A DNA stretch of 64,000 nt from GCA-2683135 sp964507445 (GTDB taxonomy: Bacteria; Planctomycetota; GCA-002687715), in contig CAZDQF010000008.1 in assembly GCA_964507445.1 (NCBI GenBank), positions 62,001 through 126,000 on the forward strand. The letters are read 5' to 3'. Shown one piece after another: positions 25,418-34,433 of the stretch. Each line of letters starts with the position of its first letter. Position 1 is the stretch's first letter. A program made the translations under genes and the position numbers. The notes under the pieces are model-generated. The model was given only the letters and a program-made list of their open reading frames with translations, had not been told where the DNA came from and made no database searches.

Positions 25418-26766
25418 GCCGGGCATGGTAGCAGGCGTGAGAGCACCTCGCCCGCCAGGTAGAGAGACCCCGTCGCGAGGACCACGCCGCCGTCGCGCCT
25501 CGCGCTGACCATGGCGCGCTCCAACGCCGCGTCAAGCTCGGAGATGGCGACGGCGTCCGCCGCTCTCGGGAGCGATCGCAGCAGCTCGGTGGCCGGCAAG
25601 GTGCGCGGCGTCGGCAGCTCGGTGGCGGTGATCGAGGTGCAGATGTCGAGCGCGGAGCGGAGCACGGTGGCAGGGGACCGGTCACGGGTGAGCCCGCAGA
25701 GCAGATGCACGGGGCGACCGCGTGCGACCCGGCCCATCACCGTCACCAGATCCTCAACGCTCTCTTCCGTGTGGGCTCCATCCACCAGGACAGGAGGGTC
25801 TCCCTGAACGAGCTGGCAACGTCCTGTCAGCCGCAGCGCGGCCAGCGCCTCGTGTACCGCCTCGACCAGCAGGGGCTGACCGCGTTGTCGCAGCACGTGC
25901 TCGGCGGCCGCGATGGCGCACAGCGCGTTCATGGCCTGATGACGGGATCCGGCTGCGAGCACGAGATCGTCGAATCGGTGCTCCTCCACGCTGCCGGAGA
26001 ATCGAAGCACCGGGGCCCCCGCGTCGTCCGTGGTCTCGTGGACGTCATGGAGCGCGATGCCTCGTCCCGGCGCCTGGATCGGGCACCGCATGGCGCGCGC
26101 GCGGTCCTCGATCACGGTCATGGCGGGGTCCTCGGCTTCGAGTCCGATGACCGCCGGTCGGTCAGGCTTGAGAATGCCGGCCTTCTCCCCGGCGATCTGC
26201 TGCACGGTCTCGCCCAGGATGCGGGTGTGGTCGAGGGCGATGGACGTGATCACGGACACCGTCGGGTCCACCACGTTGGTCGCGTCCAGCCGCCCTCCCA
26301 ATCCGACCTCGAGGACCATGACGTCCACGCTTGACTGGCGGGCGAGGAGGAACCCCATGGCGGTCATGGCCTCGAAGAAAGAGGGGAGATCCTCCGGGCG
26401 TGCCCGCTCCACCTCCTCGATCACCGGCCGCAGAGACCCCACGAGGTCGACGAACGTGTCGTGGGAGACGTCGACGCCGTCCAGCGCCATGCGCTCCGTG
26501 ACCTCGCGGACGTGGGGGGAGAGGAACCGGAACGTCCGGAGACCGTGGCCCCTCAGCAGCGCCTCCGCCATCATGACCACGGAGCTCTTTCCCTTGGTCC
26601 CCGTCACGTGGACGGTTGGCGACGCCTCGTGGGGGGACCCGAGCCGGTCCAGGAGCCGACGAATCCGGCCCAGATCGAAGGTGTCCCGCTTCGGAGCCCG
26701 GTGCAGGAGCTGCTCCCAGTCCGTGAATCGGGCCAGGAATCCGAGGGCGTCGTCGAGGGTGCGCAT
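25414..26766 (-). CDS. folC: folylpolyglutamate synthase / dihydrofolate synthase
   Basis: A 450-residue Mur-ligase-family enzyme that adds glutamate to folates. The P-loop is VHVTGTKGKSSVVMM, followed by the folate-loop region FRFLSPHVREVTERM and the Mur-ligase signature MVLEVGLGGRLDATNVV; SIALDHTRILGETVQQIAGEKAGILKP is characteristic of FolC. The C-terminal domain carries VLVDGAHTEESV. The ATG at 26766 lacks a clear Shine-Dalgarno sequence (TTTAACAAA precedes it) but matches the normal FolC N-terminus. It is divergent from the gene at 26858 and leads an ATGA-coupled run with the unknown gene and moxR. Confidence 0.93.
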   Translation of the reverse strand: MRTLDDALGFLARFTDWEQLLHRAPKRDTFDLGRIRRLLDRLGSPHEASPTVHVTGTKGKSSVVMMAEALLRGHGLRTFRFLSPHVREVTERMALDGVDVSHDTFVDLVGSLRPVIEEVERARPEDLPSFFEAMTAMGFLLARQSSVDVMVLEVGLGGRLDATNVVDPTVSVITSIALDHTRILGETVQQIAGEKAGILKPDRPAVIGLEAEDPAMTVIEDRARAMRCPIQAPGRGIALHDVHETTDDAGAPVLRFSGSVEEHRFDDLVLAAGSRHQAMNALCAIAAAEHVLRQRGQPLLVEAVHEALAALRLTGRCQLVQGDPPVLVDGAHTEESVEDLVTVMGRVARGRPVHLLCGLTRDRSPATVLRSALDICTSITATELPTPRTLPATELLRSLPRAADAVAISELDAALERAMVSARRDGGVVLATGSLYLAGEVLSRLLPCPA

Positions 26767-26857
26767 TTTGTTAAACCAACAGGGGGTCACCTGGCGTTTA
26801 GAGTGATGGCCGACCACGAGGGGAGCGGAGCCCTCAGGCGAAGGACAGAGACAAGAC

Positions 26858-28399
26858 ATGGTACGCGTCGTCAAGGAAAGTCAGAACCCCAGGACTCCCG
26901 GGACCACCCCCGCGGAGATGCGCCGCCTCGTGGTCCTCTTCCTCTGCGGTGGTGCCATGGCGCTGGTGGTCCTGGGGGTGTTCGACGACCCGACGGCGTC
27001 TGATTCCGGGGCGGATCAGTTGCCCCCGCTCCGTGAGGAGACCCTGGAGTTCCAGGCCGACCGGGAGATCAGCCCCTGGCGACCGGACCGTGAGCGACTC
27101 AACGGGTTGATCTCGGATAGCGGCCCGCGAGGACGACTGGCGCCCGACACGGGCGAGGCCATCAACCTCCTGGCGATCCCGCTCTCGCAGCGAAGCCACC
27201 TCGACTTCAAGTCCGACCCGGCGTTCGCGGAGGTGGGTGGCTACGAGCTGGTCCCGCCCAAGGAGCTGGCGGACCCGGCTCGATCCGACGAGCTTCGAGG
27301 TCGGCCGGTGGAGGTGGTCGGCACCCTGGTGAGCCAGGAGTTCGCCGATCCTCGGCGCTACGAGCTTGATCGGGAGATCTTCGGGGACAGGCCGCTGGTG
27401 AGCGGTGTGCTGCGCACCGACGACGGGGTGGAGGTGAACTTCATCGAGATCCGTCGGGACGCGAGCATCGAGCCCTTGATCGTCACCCTTCGTTACAAGG
27501 TGATGGGCGTGTTCTATCGCCTCGTGGAGGTCGGTGATACAGGCGTCATCAGACCGTTCGTGCTCGCCAAGAAGATGGTCCGACCGTTGCCGCGAGTTCT
27601 CAGCGCTGAGCACGCGCCGGACGTCCTCCCCGACGACCTGGCCGGGCGGTTGCGTGCCATCGAGGACGAGACCCTGGATCGTGCGCCGCACCTGGATGCG
27701 GAGTTCATGGAGCTGGTCGGATACCTGTTGAAGAAGGGGCCCGCGGCGATCCCCGAGGACGCCGAGGTGGTGACCCTCAGCGGCCGGGACCCGCTCAATC
27801 ATCCTGACGAGTTCCGGCTCCGTCCCGTGCGCATGGAAGGGCTGCTGGTCTACGCCTGGAAGGAGACCCTCGAGTACGAGGACATGCGCCCGGAGGACGC
27901 GCCCCTCCTGGGCTACTGGCACGTCATCGTCTCCGACCCCGATCCCGAGGTGAACGTGCCCATCTCCGTGATCATCCCGTCGGACTCCGTGCCGGAGGAG
28001 TTGGCGGAGTGGGAGGCGGTCTACCGAGCGTTGAAGTCGCGCCCGTGGCTGGATGTGACCGGGATCTACTATCGTCTCCACGCGTATGAGGCCCGCGGTG
28101 GCAAGCAGCGCGATCGCGAGGTGCACCTCCCGGTGATCATCGCCGTCGGGATGCCGGAGATCACGGTCAGCACGCCGGCGGAGGCCACGGACGTCACGGC
28201 GTTCCTGCTGGTGTTCAGCCTCGTAGGGGTCGGCCTGGTCGGGGGCTTGGTGTGGATGCTCTCCCGAGACCGTCGGCATAGCCGACACCTGGACGCGAGG
28301 ATGCGCGAGTCCAGGGTCCGGCGTCGGCGGACCCAGGGCATGGATCTGAACATCCCCAAGGGGTCGACGCCCACGGGTGACGAACCGGGCGCGCCTTGA
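26858..28399 (+). CDS. two-helix membrane protein of unknown function
   Basis: A 513-residue protein that I do not recognise. It has an N-terminal membrane helix (LVVLFLCGGAMALVVLGVF, about residues 24-42), a large extracytoplasmic domain of about 400 residues, and a second helix near the C-terminus (AFLLVFSLVGVGLVGGLVWML, about 449-469) followed by a basic Arg-rich tail. Two stretches of the central domain read alike, around RPVEVVGTLVSQEFAD and RPVRMEGLLVYAWKET, suggesting two OB-like or duplicated beta domains. Its stop overlaps the aroB start as TTGA, so it is coupled to aroB. Confidence 0.75.
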   Translation: MVRVVKESQNPRTPGTTPAEMRRLVVLFLCGGAMALVVLGVFDDPTASDSGADQLPPLREETLEFQADREISPWRPDRERLNGLISDSGPRGRLAPDTGEAINLLAIPLSQRSHLDFKSDPAFAEVGGYELVPPKELADPARSDELRGRPVEVVGTLVSQEFADPRRYELDREIFGDRPLVSGVLRTDDGVEVNFIEIRRDASIEPLIVTLRYKVMGVFYRLVEVGDTGVIRPFVLAKKMVRPLPRVLSAEHAPDVLPDDLAGRLRAIEDETLDRAPHLDAEFMELVGYLLKKGPAAIPEDAEVVTLSGRDPLNHPDEFRLRPVRMEGLLVYAWKETLEYEDMRPEDAPLLGYWHVIVSDPDPEVNVPISVIIPSDSVPEELAEWEAVYRALKSRPWLDVTGIYYRLHAYEARGGKQRDREVHLPVIIAVGMPEITVSTPAEATDVTAFLLVFSLVGVGLVGGLVWMLSRDRRHSRHLDARMRESRVRRRRTQGMDLNIPKGSTPTGDEPGAP

Positions 28400-29472
28400 C
28401 CTCCTTCGAGATGTGGATCGCTGGCCAGCCGCGGGCCGTGCCCGTCGTGGTTGGGCCTGGCGTGGCCAAGGCCCCGCCGCTGGGGATGCCCCGTTGGGGA
28501 GACGGCGTGATGGTGGCGGATCGCGCGGTCTACGCGCTCCACTCCGATGCCCTGGACTCCCTGATGTCGGGCCTGGTGGATCGCGTGGCTGAACCCCTCG
28601 AGCTCGACGCCGGTGAAGACACCAAGGACGCGGCGAACCTCGTGAACCTGTGGTCTGAGCTGGACCGACGCCACCTGGATCGCAGCTCGGTCCTGGTGGT
28701 GGTGGGTGGGGGCAGCGTCCTCGACGTCGGGGCCTTCCTCGCCGCCACGTGGCTGCGAGGGATTGACCTGGTGGTGGTGCCCTCCACCTTGCTGGCGCAG
28801 GTGGACGCGGGGTTGGGTGGCAAGTGCGGTGTCAATCTGGGGCACGCCAAGAACCGTGTCGGCGCCATCTGGCAGCCCCGGGTGATCCTCGCGGACGTGG
28901 GGTTGCTGGCTACCCTGCCGGAGGAAGAGGTGGCTTCGGGAATGGGAGAGGTCGTGAAGACCGCCGTGCTCTCCGGGCCCGAACTGACAGCTTCGGTGAA
29001 GCGGCTGGCTGCTGATCCGTCGTCCACTCATGGAAATCTGGGGACGGTGGTCCACGGCTGCTTGCAGTACAAAGCTGCCGTCGTGGAAGAAGACGAACGG
29101 GAGAGCGGCCGCAGGGCGGTGCTGAACCTGGGGCACACCGTAGGGCATGTGATCGAGAGCACGGCCCTGGCCGCTGGCGCCCCCATTCCCCACGGCGTCG
29201 CCGTGGCCATGGGGCTGCGAGCGGAGACGGAGGCCCTTTGCGAGTCCGGGGCCACGTGTGCCGAGGTCTCGTCCCTGCTCGACTCCCTCAACCTGCCGGC
29301 CCGCTCGGAGCTGACGTTCCAGCCGGAGGCGGTTCGCGACCTGCTGCTTCGGGATAAGAAGCGCCGCCAGGACGAGTTTGTGGTCCCGGTGCTGCGCGAA
29401 CTCGGAGAGCCGCAGCTGGTTGATGTGAAGTTGGACAAGCTGATCGAGGCGTGTCGATCGGCCATGTCCTGA
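28396..29472 (+). CDS. aroB: 3-dehydroquinate synthase
   Basis: A 358-residue enzyme of the shikimate pathway that converts DAHP to 3-dehydroquinate with NAD and a divalent metal. Recognisable parts are the NAD-binding GGGSVLDVGAF, the substrate/metal segment PSTLLAQVDAGLGGKCGVN with NRVGAIWQP, and the zinc-binding LNLGHTVGHVIE and the HG of IPHGVAVAMG. The start is taken as TTG at 28396, overlapping the upstream stop; an ATG at 28411 is the alternative. Confidence 0.94.
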   Translation: MTSFEMWIAGQPRAVPVVVGPGVAKAPPLGMPRWGDGVMVADRAVYALHSDALDSLMSGLVDRVAEPLELDAGEDTKDAANLVNLWSELDRRHLDRSSVLVVVGGGSVLDVGAFLAATWLRGIDLVVVPSTLLAQVDAGLGGKCGVNLGHAKNRVGAIWQPRVILADVGLLATLPEEEVASGMGEVVKTAVLSGPELTASVKRLAADPSSTHGNLGTVVHGCLQYKAAVVEEDERESGRRAVLNLGHTVGHVIESTALAAGAPIPHGVAVAMGLRAETEALCESGATCAEVSSLLDSLNLPARSELTFQPEAVRDLLLRDKKRRQDEFVVPVLRELGEPQLVDVKLDKLIEACRSAMS

Positions 29473-29523
29473 TTTCCCCCAATCACGCGGTCGCTGACGG
29501 TTTCTTCTTTTTTGGTTCGGGGC

Positions 29524-29551
29524 TCAAGACCGCGGACCGTCCAATCGATAG
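29524..29551 (+). promoter_or_regulatory. possible sigma28-type promoter upstream of flagellin
   Basis: TCAA at 29524-29527 and ATCGATAG at 29544-29551, spaced by 16 bases, partly match the sigma28 (FliA) consensus TAAA-N15-GCCGATAA; the -10 part matches five of eight positions. It lies about 90 bases before the flagellin ATG. The match is weak but the location is appropriate. Confidence 0.3.
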
Positions 29552-29642
29552 ACACTGTGAAGCAAGTGGCCTGGACGCCTGTCGCTCGTTTGTACAGGTG
29601 TCAGACCGACCCGGCTCTCGTCGTCAGTAAGCGAGGAGAGCA

Positions 29643-30467
29643 ATGGGACTTAGAATCGGAACGAACGTTCAATCTCTGACCGCGCAGCGGAACCTGAACC
29701 GAGCAACTCAGGGGTTGAACCGGAACTTTGAGCATCTGGCAACGGGGATGCGCATCAGCCGCGCCGCCGATGACGCGGCTGGCGTTGCCATCAGTGCCCG
29801 TTTCCAGGCACAGGTGCGGAGCCTCGATCAGGCCGTGCGCAACGCCAACGACGGCGTCAGCATGGTGCAGACCGCGGAAGGCGGTCTCTCCGAGATCCAG
29901 TCGAGCCTGACCCGTATGCGTGAGCTCGCCGTCCAGGCCGCCAACGGCACCCTGTCCGGCAGCGATCGCACCAACCTGGACGCGGAGTTCGACCAGCTCC
30001 GTTCGTCCATCGATCAGGTCGCCAACAGCACCGACTTCAACGGTAACGCGTTGCTCAACGCGGTGGCCAACCTGGACCTCCAGATCGGCGCCAACGTCGG
30101 CGACACGCTCACCGTGAGCTCCGTCGATGCCACCGCGGCGACGCTTGGCCTGGCGACGTCCGCGACGGTCAACCTGACCACCGCCGCCAACGCCTCCACC
30201 GCCATCGGTCTGCTGGACACGGCCATCAACACCGTGACGAGCGATCGCGGCACCTTCGGCGCGATCCAGAACCGTCTCGACTCGACGATCTCGTCGCTGT
30301 CGGTGCGTTCGGAGAATCTCGCCGCCGCCAACTCCCGCATCCAGGATGTGGACGTTGCCGCAGAGACCGCGATGATGACCAAGAACAGTATCCTGCAGCA
30401 GTCGGCGCTGTCCGTGCTGGCGCAGGCCAACTCGCAGCCGTCGGCGGCCCTTTCCCTGCTCGGGTAA
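29643..30467 (+). CDS. fliC: flagellin (short form)
   Basis: A 274-residue filament protein. The N-terminal D0/D1 part (MGLRIGTNVQSLTAQRNLNR and SRAADDAAGVAIS) and the C-terminal D1/D0 part (DVDVAAETAMMTKNSILQQ, then the end ALSLLG) are well conserved. The variable D2/D3 region is only about 60 residues and Ala/Thr/Val-rich, so the outer domains are nearly absent. Secretion would be by the flagellar type III route, as no signal peptide is present. GAGGAGA precedes the ATG. No other flagellar gene is in the window. A strong terminator follows. Confidence 0.94.
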   Translation: MGLRIGTNVQSLTAQRNLNRATQGLNRNFEHLATGMRISRAADDAAGVAISARFQAQVRSLDQAVRNANDGVSMVQTAEGGLSEIQSSLTRMRELAVQAANGTLSGSDRTNLDAEFDQLRSSIDQVANSTDFNGNALLNAVANLDLQIGANVGDTLTVSSVDATAATLGLATSATVNLTTAANASTAIGLLDTAINTVTSDRGTFGAIQNRLDSTISSLSVRSENLAAANSRIQDVDVAAETAMMTKNSILQQSALSVLAQANSQPSAALSLLG

Positions 30468-30541
30468 GGCTCGCGACAGCCGCAGCGGAGGGCGGGCCTC
30501 GGGGGAGGGGCCGTAGCCTTCCGGGAGTCAAGGAAGCGTGC

Positions 30542-30580
30542 AAGGGCCGGAGGACTTGATCCTCCGGCCCTTGTCTTCTT
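30542..30580 (+). terminator. rho-independent terminator after flagellin
   Basis: AAGGGCCGGAGGA (30542-30554) pairs perfectly with TCCTCCGGCCCTT (30560-30572) around a five-base loop, followed by the T-rich TTGTCTTCTT. It lies 75 bases after the flagellin stop. Confidence 0.88.
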
Positions 30581-30704
30581 ATGGGAAACAGGGCGATCGT
30601 CGTCCTGCGTTCTCGGGTGTCTCCGGACGGCCGCTTCCCATGCACGTCCATGGGGTGTGGAACACGCGACCCAAGCAAGCAGCCACTCTTGTAGCGTCCG
30701 GACC

Positions 30705-32033
30705 GTGCCGTCGCTCATCGGTCTCCTCCTGCTGGCAGGCCCGATGGCGTTCGGTCAGGGGCGGCAGTTCTGGGTCCTGGACAACGCGGGAGCGCTGCGC
30801 CTGACGACTCCGGGCGACATCACCGTGGGCAGCATCCCCCTGCAGGGGGCTCCCAAGGCGGTCAGGGGGACGCCGTCCGGATACGCGGTGGTCAGCGACG
30901 CCGGCGGCTCCTGGGTTCACCTCGTCAGCGGGACCTCCGTGATGGCGGTGGAGTTGCCGGGGGGGGTCGAGGATGCGATCCCGGATGGTGACGGCGGGGC
31001 CTGGGTGCTGGTGCGGAGGGGGCAGTCCTCCGGCTTGTACCGGGTCTCGGGCGCCGGAGCGGTAGACCCCCTGGGGAGTTACAGCGGGATCGCCACGCGG
31101 GTGCTCGGGGTTCGGTCCGGGAGGCTCGTGTTCTGTCTCCGCCAGGGAGGCCTGTCTTCCCTGTGCCTGGTGGGTGAGAACGGTGCTCTGTTGGATCAGC
31201 GTCCGTTAATGGGAGCTCCCGTCGACCTGGTCCTCGACAACCGTGGGACGGTGCTGGTTCCCGGATCGGCCTCCGGCTGGTTGAGGTCGTTCCATGTGGT
31301 GGGTGGTCGACTGGTCCCGAGCGCCGTCTGGCCGGTGGCCGTGCCGCTGACCGGGGTCGCGTGTTTCAGCGGGTCGGACGACCTGTTGGTGGCGGAGGGA
31401 TGGCCGCCGGAGTTGCGCCTCATCAAACGAGGTGCCGGGTTCCTGCCGCCCATTCTCGGCGTCGGAACCGTGGGCGCCATGGAGGGCCTCCCTCGTGGAG
31501 GTGTGCTCGTCCATGATCCCAGCGGCGGGGTTGCCTGGCTGGTGGAGAGGGACGGGCTCGTGTCCTGGACGGGGGCCTGGAGCGCCAGCTGGACCTGGCC
31601 GGACGGCGCCGGAATGCAGCACGCCAGGGCCCGTCCGGAAGAGGACCCTGACGGCGATGGGTTCAGCAACGCGGCGGAAATCGAGGCTGGGACCGACCCG
31701 GGTTCTCCACACTCGGCGCCGTTGGCCCTGTGGCGCGAAGGGAGCGTCTTCCACCTGCGGACGGTGCTGGAGCCCATGTTCTACGTGTTGGTGGCCTCGG
31801 ACGACGTCATCCCGGGTTCCCAGCCGTTGCTGTGTGCGCCGACGCCCCTCATGACCGCCGCCACCCAGCCTGGGGTCCTGTTCGATCTTCCGTGGGGAGG
31901 GTCAGCCGTTGGGTCCGTCCAGGTTTCGGTTCTCCCCGGTCTTCAAGGAGACCCCTGGGTTGCCTGTGCGGCCTACTCCGCGGATCTCCGGCGATTCCTG
32001 GTGCGCGGCGCTCGCCGAATCTCCCAATGGTGA
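30705..32033 (+). CDS. exported propeller-like protein with an EF-hand-type repeat
   Basis: A 442-residue protein starting at GTG 30705, chosen because it opens a signal peptide (SLIGLLLLAGPMAFGQ); a GTG at 30657 is in frame but adds a polar stretch. About 280 residues of short beta repeats follow (for example FWVLDNAGALRLTTPGD and LVLDNRGTVLVPGS), suggesting a beta-propeller. A calcium-loop motif EDPDGDGFSNAAEIEAGTDP near residue 325, of the thrombospondin-3/dockerin-like type common in secreted planctomycete proteins, links to a C-terminal beta domain. Function unknown. Its end overlaps the dprA start by 7 bases. Confidence 0.7.
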   Translation: MPSLIGLLLLAGPMAFGQGRQFWVLDNAGALRLTTPGDITVGSIPLQGAPKAVRGTPSGYAVVSDAGGSWVHLVSGTSVMAVELPGGVEDAIPDGDGGAWVLVRRGQSSGLYRVSGAGAVDPLGSYSGIATRVLGVRSGRLVFCLRQGGLSSLCLVGENGALLDQRPLMGAPVDLVLDNRGTVLVPGSASGWLRSFHVVGGRLVPSAVWPVAVPLTGVACFSGSDDLLVAEGWPPELRLIKRGAGFLPPILGVGTVGAMEGLPRGGVLVHDPSGGVAWLVERDGLVSWTGAWSASWTWPDGAGMQHARARPEEDPDGDGFSNAAEIEAGTDPGSPHSAPLALWREGSVFHLRTVLEPMFYVLVASDDVIPGSQPLLCAPTPLMTAATQPGVLFDLPWGGSAVGSVQVSVLPGLQGDPWVACAAYSADLRRFLVRGARRISQW

Positions 32034-33211
32034 TGGAACGGCGCCAGGCATTGCTGGCCTGGGTCCGTGCCCATGGCCGGTCCTCCTGGTTGCGGTCGTT
32101 GGAGGCGGAGCACGGCGCCCTGGAGTCCTGGTGGCGCGACCGCGTCAGCGTGCTGCGGCACGCGGCGCTCGGGGCGAAGGCCGTCCGGCGTCTCTCTGCG
32201 GGCCGATGGGATGAGGCGGCAGCGCGGGACCTGGAATGGGTCGAGCGCTTTGGGTGGAGGGTGCTGGAGTCGGCGCGCACCCCACGCCTGGCGGTCCTGC
32301 CGGAACCGCCGGTTGTGCTGTTCACCAGCGGTGCCCTGGAGTTCCCGGGCCCTGGGTTGGCTGTGGTGGGTGCCCGTCGTGCCAGCGGCTACGGTCTGCG
32401 TACAGCGGAGGCCCTCGTTCGGGACGTGGCCTCGGCAGGGGTCGCGATCCTCTCCGGTCTGGCGCGAGGGATCGACGCGGCAGCCCATGAAGCCGCCTTG
32501 TCCGTCGGTGGCCTCACCCTCGGGGTGCTGGGCTGCGGTCCGGATGTGGTCTATCCACCGGAGCACGCCGACCTCCAGGCCCGAATCGCGGAGGAGGGGG
32601 TGCTGGTAACCGAGCATCCGCCAGGGAGCCCGCCCCTCGCCGCCCACTTCCCCAGGCGGAACAGGGTGCTGGTGGCCCTGTCGGACGCACTCCTGGTGGT
32701 GGAGGCGAGGCTACGCAGCGGCACCCTCACGTCCGTGAGATGGGCGGGGGATCTGGGCAAGGACCTGCTGGTGGTGCCTGGTCCGGTGGGCGCGCCGTTG
32801 TCGGAGGGGCCGACCCAGCTCATGCGCGAAGGCGCGACACCCGTGGGTTCACCCGGGCACGTCCTGGAAGCGCTCGGGGTCGAGAGTGCTTCTGAGGGCG
32901 TGTCCGTCGGACATGAGTTGTCTGCACGGATCGGGGCTGCGGAGGGACGCGTCCTCGCGCTGCTGGCCGGGGAGGGGTTGACCCTGGACGAGCTCGTTCG
33001 CCTTTCCCCGGACTCCCCCGGGCGTGTGCTGAGCCTCCTGCTGTCCCTCGAAGTCAGCGGGCGGGTCGTGCGCGGCGACGGTCTGAGATACCGGTGCGTG
33101 GGCGGTGGAGGGCTCTCGGCCCCATCCCTACCACCAGGGCGTCCCGGCGATCACCCAGTCCATGACGAAGTACAGGACCACGCTGATGCCGATGAGGCCG
33201 ACGACCCATGA
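32027..33211 (+). CDS. dprA: DNA-processing protein DprA/Smf
   Basis: A 394-residue protein. An N-terminal helical region precedes the Rossmann-like DprA domain (GLAVVGARRASGYGLRTAE, SGLARGIDAAAHEAAL, then LGVLGCGPDVVYPPEH and HFPRRNRVLVALSDALLVVE). A winged-helix domain closes the fold near residues 300-360. The family binds ssDNA and loads RecA in natural transformation. Three start codons (32027, 32030, 32033) overlap the preceding stop; ATG 32027 is chosen. The frame then runs about 28 codons into the convergent gene at 33128-33343, giving an Asp/His-rich tail that is not usual for DprA. Confidence 0.9.
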   Translation: MVMERRQALLAWVRAHGRSSWLRSLEAEHGALESWWRDRVSVLRHAALGAKAVRRLSAGRWDEAAARDLEWVERFGWRVLESARTPRLAVLPEPPVVLFTSGALEFPGPGLAVVGARRASGYGLRTAEALVRDVASAGVAILSGLARGIDAAAHEAALSVGGLTLGVLGCGPDVVYPPEHADLQARIAEEGVLVTEHPPGSPPLAAHFPRRNRVLVALSDALLVVEARLRSGTLTSVRWAGDLGKDLLVVPGPVGAPLSEGPTQLMREGATPVGSPGHVLEALGVESASEGVSVGHELSARIGAAEGRVLALLAGEGLTLDELVRLSPDSPGRVLSLLLSLEVSGRVVRGDGLRYRCVGGGGLSAPSLPPGRPGDHPVHDEVQDHADADEADDP

Positions 33212-33343
33212 CATGAACGCGCGCAGGGCAACCCGCCAGACCTGCTTGAGGTCCGATCTTCCCGGGAGGGCCGCCATCAGGTTGATACCCAGGAGCAGCG
33301 GCAGCAACAGGAGCCACTGGATGAAGAAGCTGCCGTCGGGCAT
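33128..33343 (-). CDS. small two-helix membrane protein
   Basis: A 71-residue protein made mostly of two membrane segments: FFIQWLLLLPLLLGINLMAAL (about residues 6-26) and FMSWVVGLIGISVVLYFVMDW (about 43-63), with a short basic loop between. Its ATG overlaps the stop of the upstream membrane protein as ATGA. I do not recognise the family. The last 84 bases overlap the 3' end of dprA on the other strand. Confidence 0.65.
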   Translation of the reverse strand: MPDGSFFIQWLLLLPLLLGINLMAALPGRSDLKQVWRVALRAFMSWVVGLIGISVVLYFVMDWVIAGTPWW

Positions 33344-33837
33344 CAGGCGGGCTCCTCCACGCTGGGGGCCGCGGGGGCGTTCTGTGACGGGACGCTCTCC
33401 TCGGCAGCGTGTTCGCTGAGGTCCCACACGTCACACATGGCGATCAGGTTCAGCAGGCAGGCGCTGCCGGTGTACAGGCTGCCCACGAGGTAGAGGTCGT
33501 TGGGCTCCGTCACCTTCAGGGACATGGTGCCGAGCCATGTCAGCACGGTGAGCAAGCCACCCGGAATCTGGGCGATTCCCCACACCGTGTGCCGGTCGAG
33601 GGGGGAGACGTTCAGGAACTCAGCCAGGACGAGCCCGGCGAAGAACATGGGGATGATGCAGGCGGCCACGAACTTCGCGCGAGCGCGGTGCCCAAGCCAC
33701 CAGTGCCCTGCCCCGGGCAACAGCCAGGTGAGCAGCACCGCGATCCGCTGCCGACGATTGCTGGTCCAGACGAAGTAGCCCACGCCGCAGAGAATCGCAA
33801 AGGGGAGGTACTTCAGTAGGAGCTGGCTGAGGTCCAT
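33343..33837 (-). CDS. membrane protein, possibly DUF6677-like
   Basis: A 164-residue protein with four to five hydrophobic segments: YLPFAILCGVGYFVW, AVLLTWLLPGAGHWWLGH, FVAACIIPMFFAGLVLAEF, GGLLTVLTWLGTMSL and a weaker one near CLLNLIAM. The LLPGAGHWWLGHRARA segment resembles the DUF6677 and TM2-like families of planctomycetes, though the assignment is from memory. It ends in a Glu/Ala/Pro-rich cytoplasmic tail. AGAGG lies upstream of the ATG. It is divergent from the thioesterase gene and coupled to the next small membrane gene. Confidence 0.7.
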   Translation of the reverse strand: MDLSQLLLKYLPFAILCGVGYFVWTSNRRQRIAVLLTWLLPGAGHWWLGHRARAKFVAACIIPMFFAGLVLAEFLNVSPLDRHTVWGIAQIPGGLLTVLTWLGTMSLKVTEPNDLYLVGSLYTGSACLLNLIAMCDVWDLSEHAAEESVPSQNAPAAPSVEEPA

Positions 33838-33955
33838 GGCGCAACCTCTTAGCAGAGCGTCCGGCCGCTGACCAGCCGGAGCCTGCCCTGGTTGGCCACA
33901 TCTACCCGATCTGATACCGTGTGCGGCACTTACGGCTCTGTCATCCGGGCCCGCC

Positions 33956-34396
33956 ATGCACGTTTGCACTACCCGCGTCAGATACGCCGAGACCGACCAG
34001 GGAGGGGTGGCCTACCACGCCAACTACCTCCACTGGTTGGAGGTCGGGCGAACCGAGCTGCTGCGAGACCTGGGGCAGCCTTACGCCGAGATCGAGAGGG
34101 ACCTGGGCGTGCTCCTGACCGTTACGGAGACCCGGCTGGCATTCCGCCGGCCCGCCCTCTACGACGACCTGCTGCGGATCGAGACCCGGGTCACGGAAGT
34201 CAGGCGGGTCAGGGTCCGGATCGATACCAGGATTCTGCGGGTTCCCGACGGGGAGTTCCTATGCGAAGGTCACGTGTGGCTGGCGTCCGTGACCCGGCAG
34301 GGGCAGCCCGTTCCTCTGCCCCGGGAGCTCGGAGACGCGCTCCGTGGTCAGCAGGGGGAAGAGGACGGGAAGACGGCGGGCCAGCCGGGCGTCTGA
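33956..34396 (+). CDS. acyl-CoA thioesterase, YbgC/4HBT family
   Basis: A 146-residue hotdog-fold protein. The 4-hydroxybenzoyl-CoA thioesterase signature YAETDQGGVAYHANYLHWLEVGR is present near residue 10, with the catalytic aspartate in ETDQGG. The rest follows the family: DDLLRIETRVTEVRRVRVRID and the end strand FLCEGHVWLASV. YbgC-type enzymes hydrolyse short acyl-CoA or ACP thioesters and often sit with Tol-Pal genes, which are not seen here. A polar Gln/Glu-rich tail follows. The next gene starts 37 bases later. Confidence 0.88.
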   Translation: MHVCTTRVRYAETDQGGVAYHANYLHWLEVGRTELLRDLGQPYAEIERDLGVLLTVTETRLAFRRPALYDDLLRIETRVTEVRRVRVRIDTRILRVPDGEFLCEGHVWLASVTRQGQPVPLPRELGDALRGQQGEEDGKTAGQPGV

Positions 34397-34433
34397 TGAC
34401 GAGTAACGCGAGCGATAGAGGGCTAACAACGTG

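Noticed and set aside
26834..28288. 484-codon minus-strand open frame
   Set aside because: Antisense to the membrane protein at 26858; His/Arg/Gln-rich without features.
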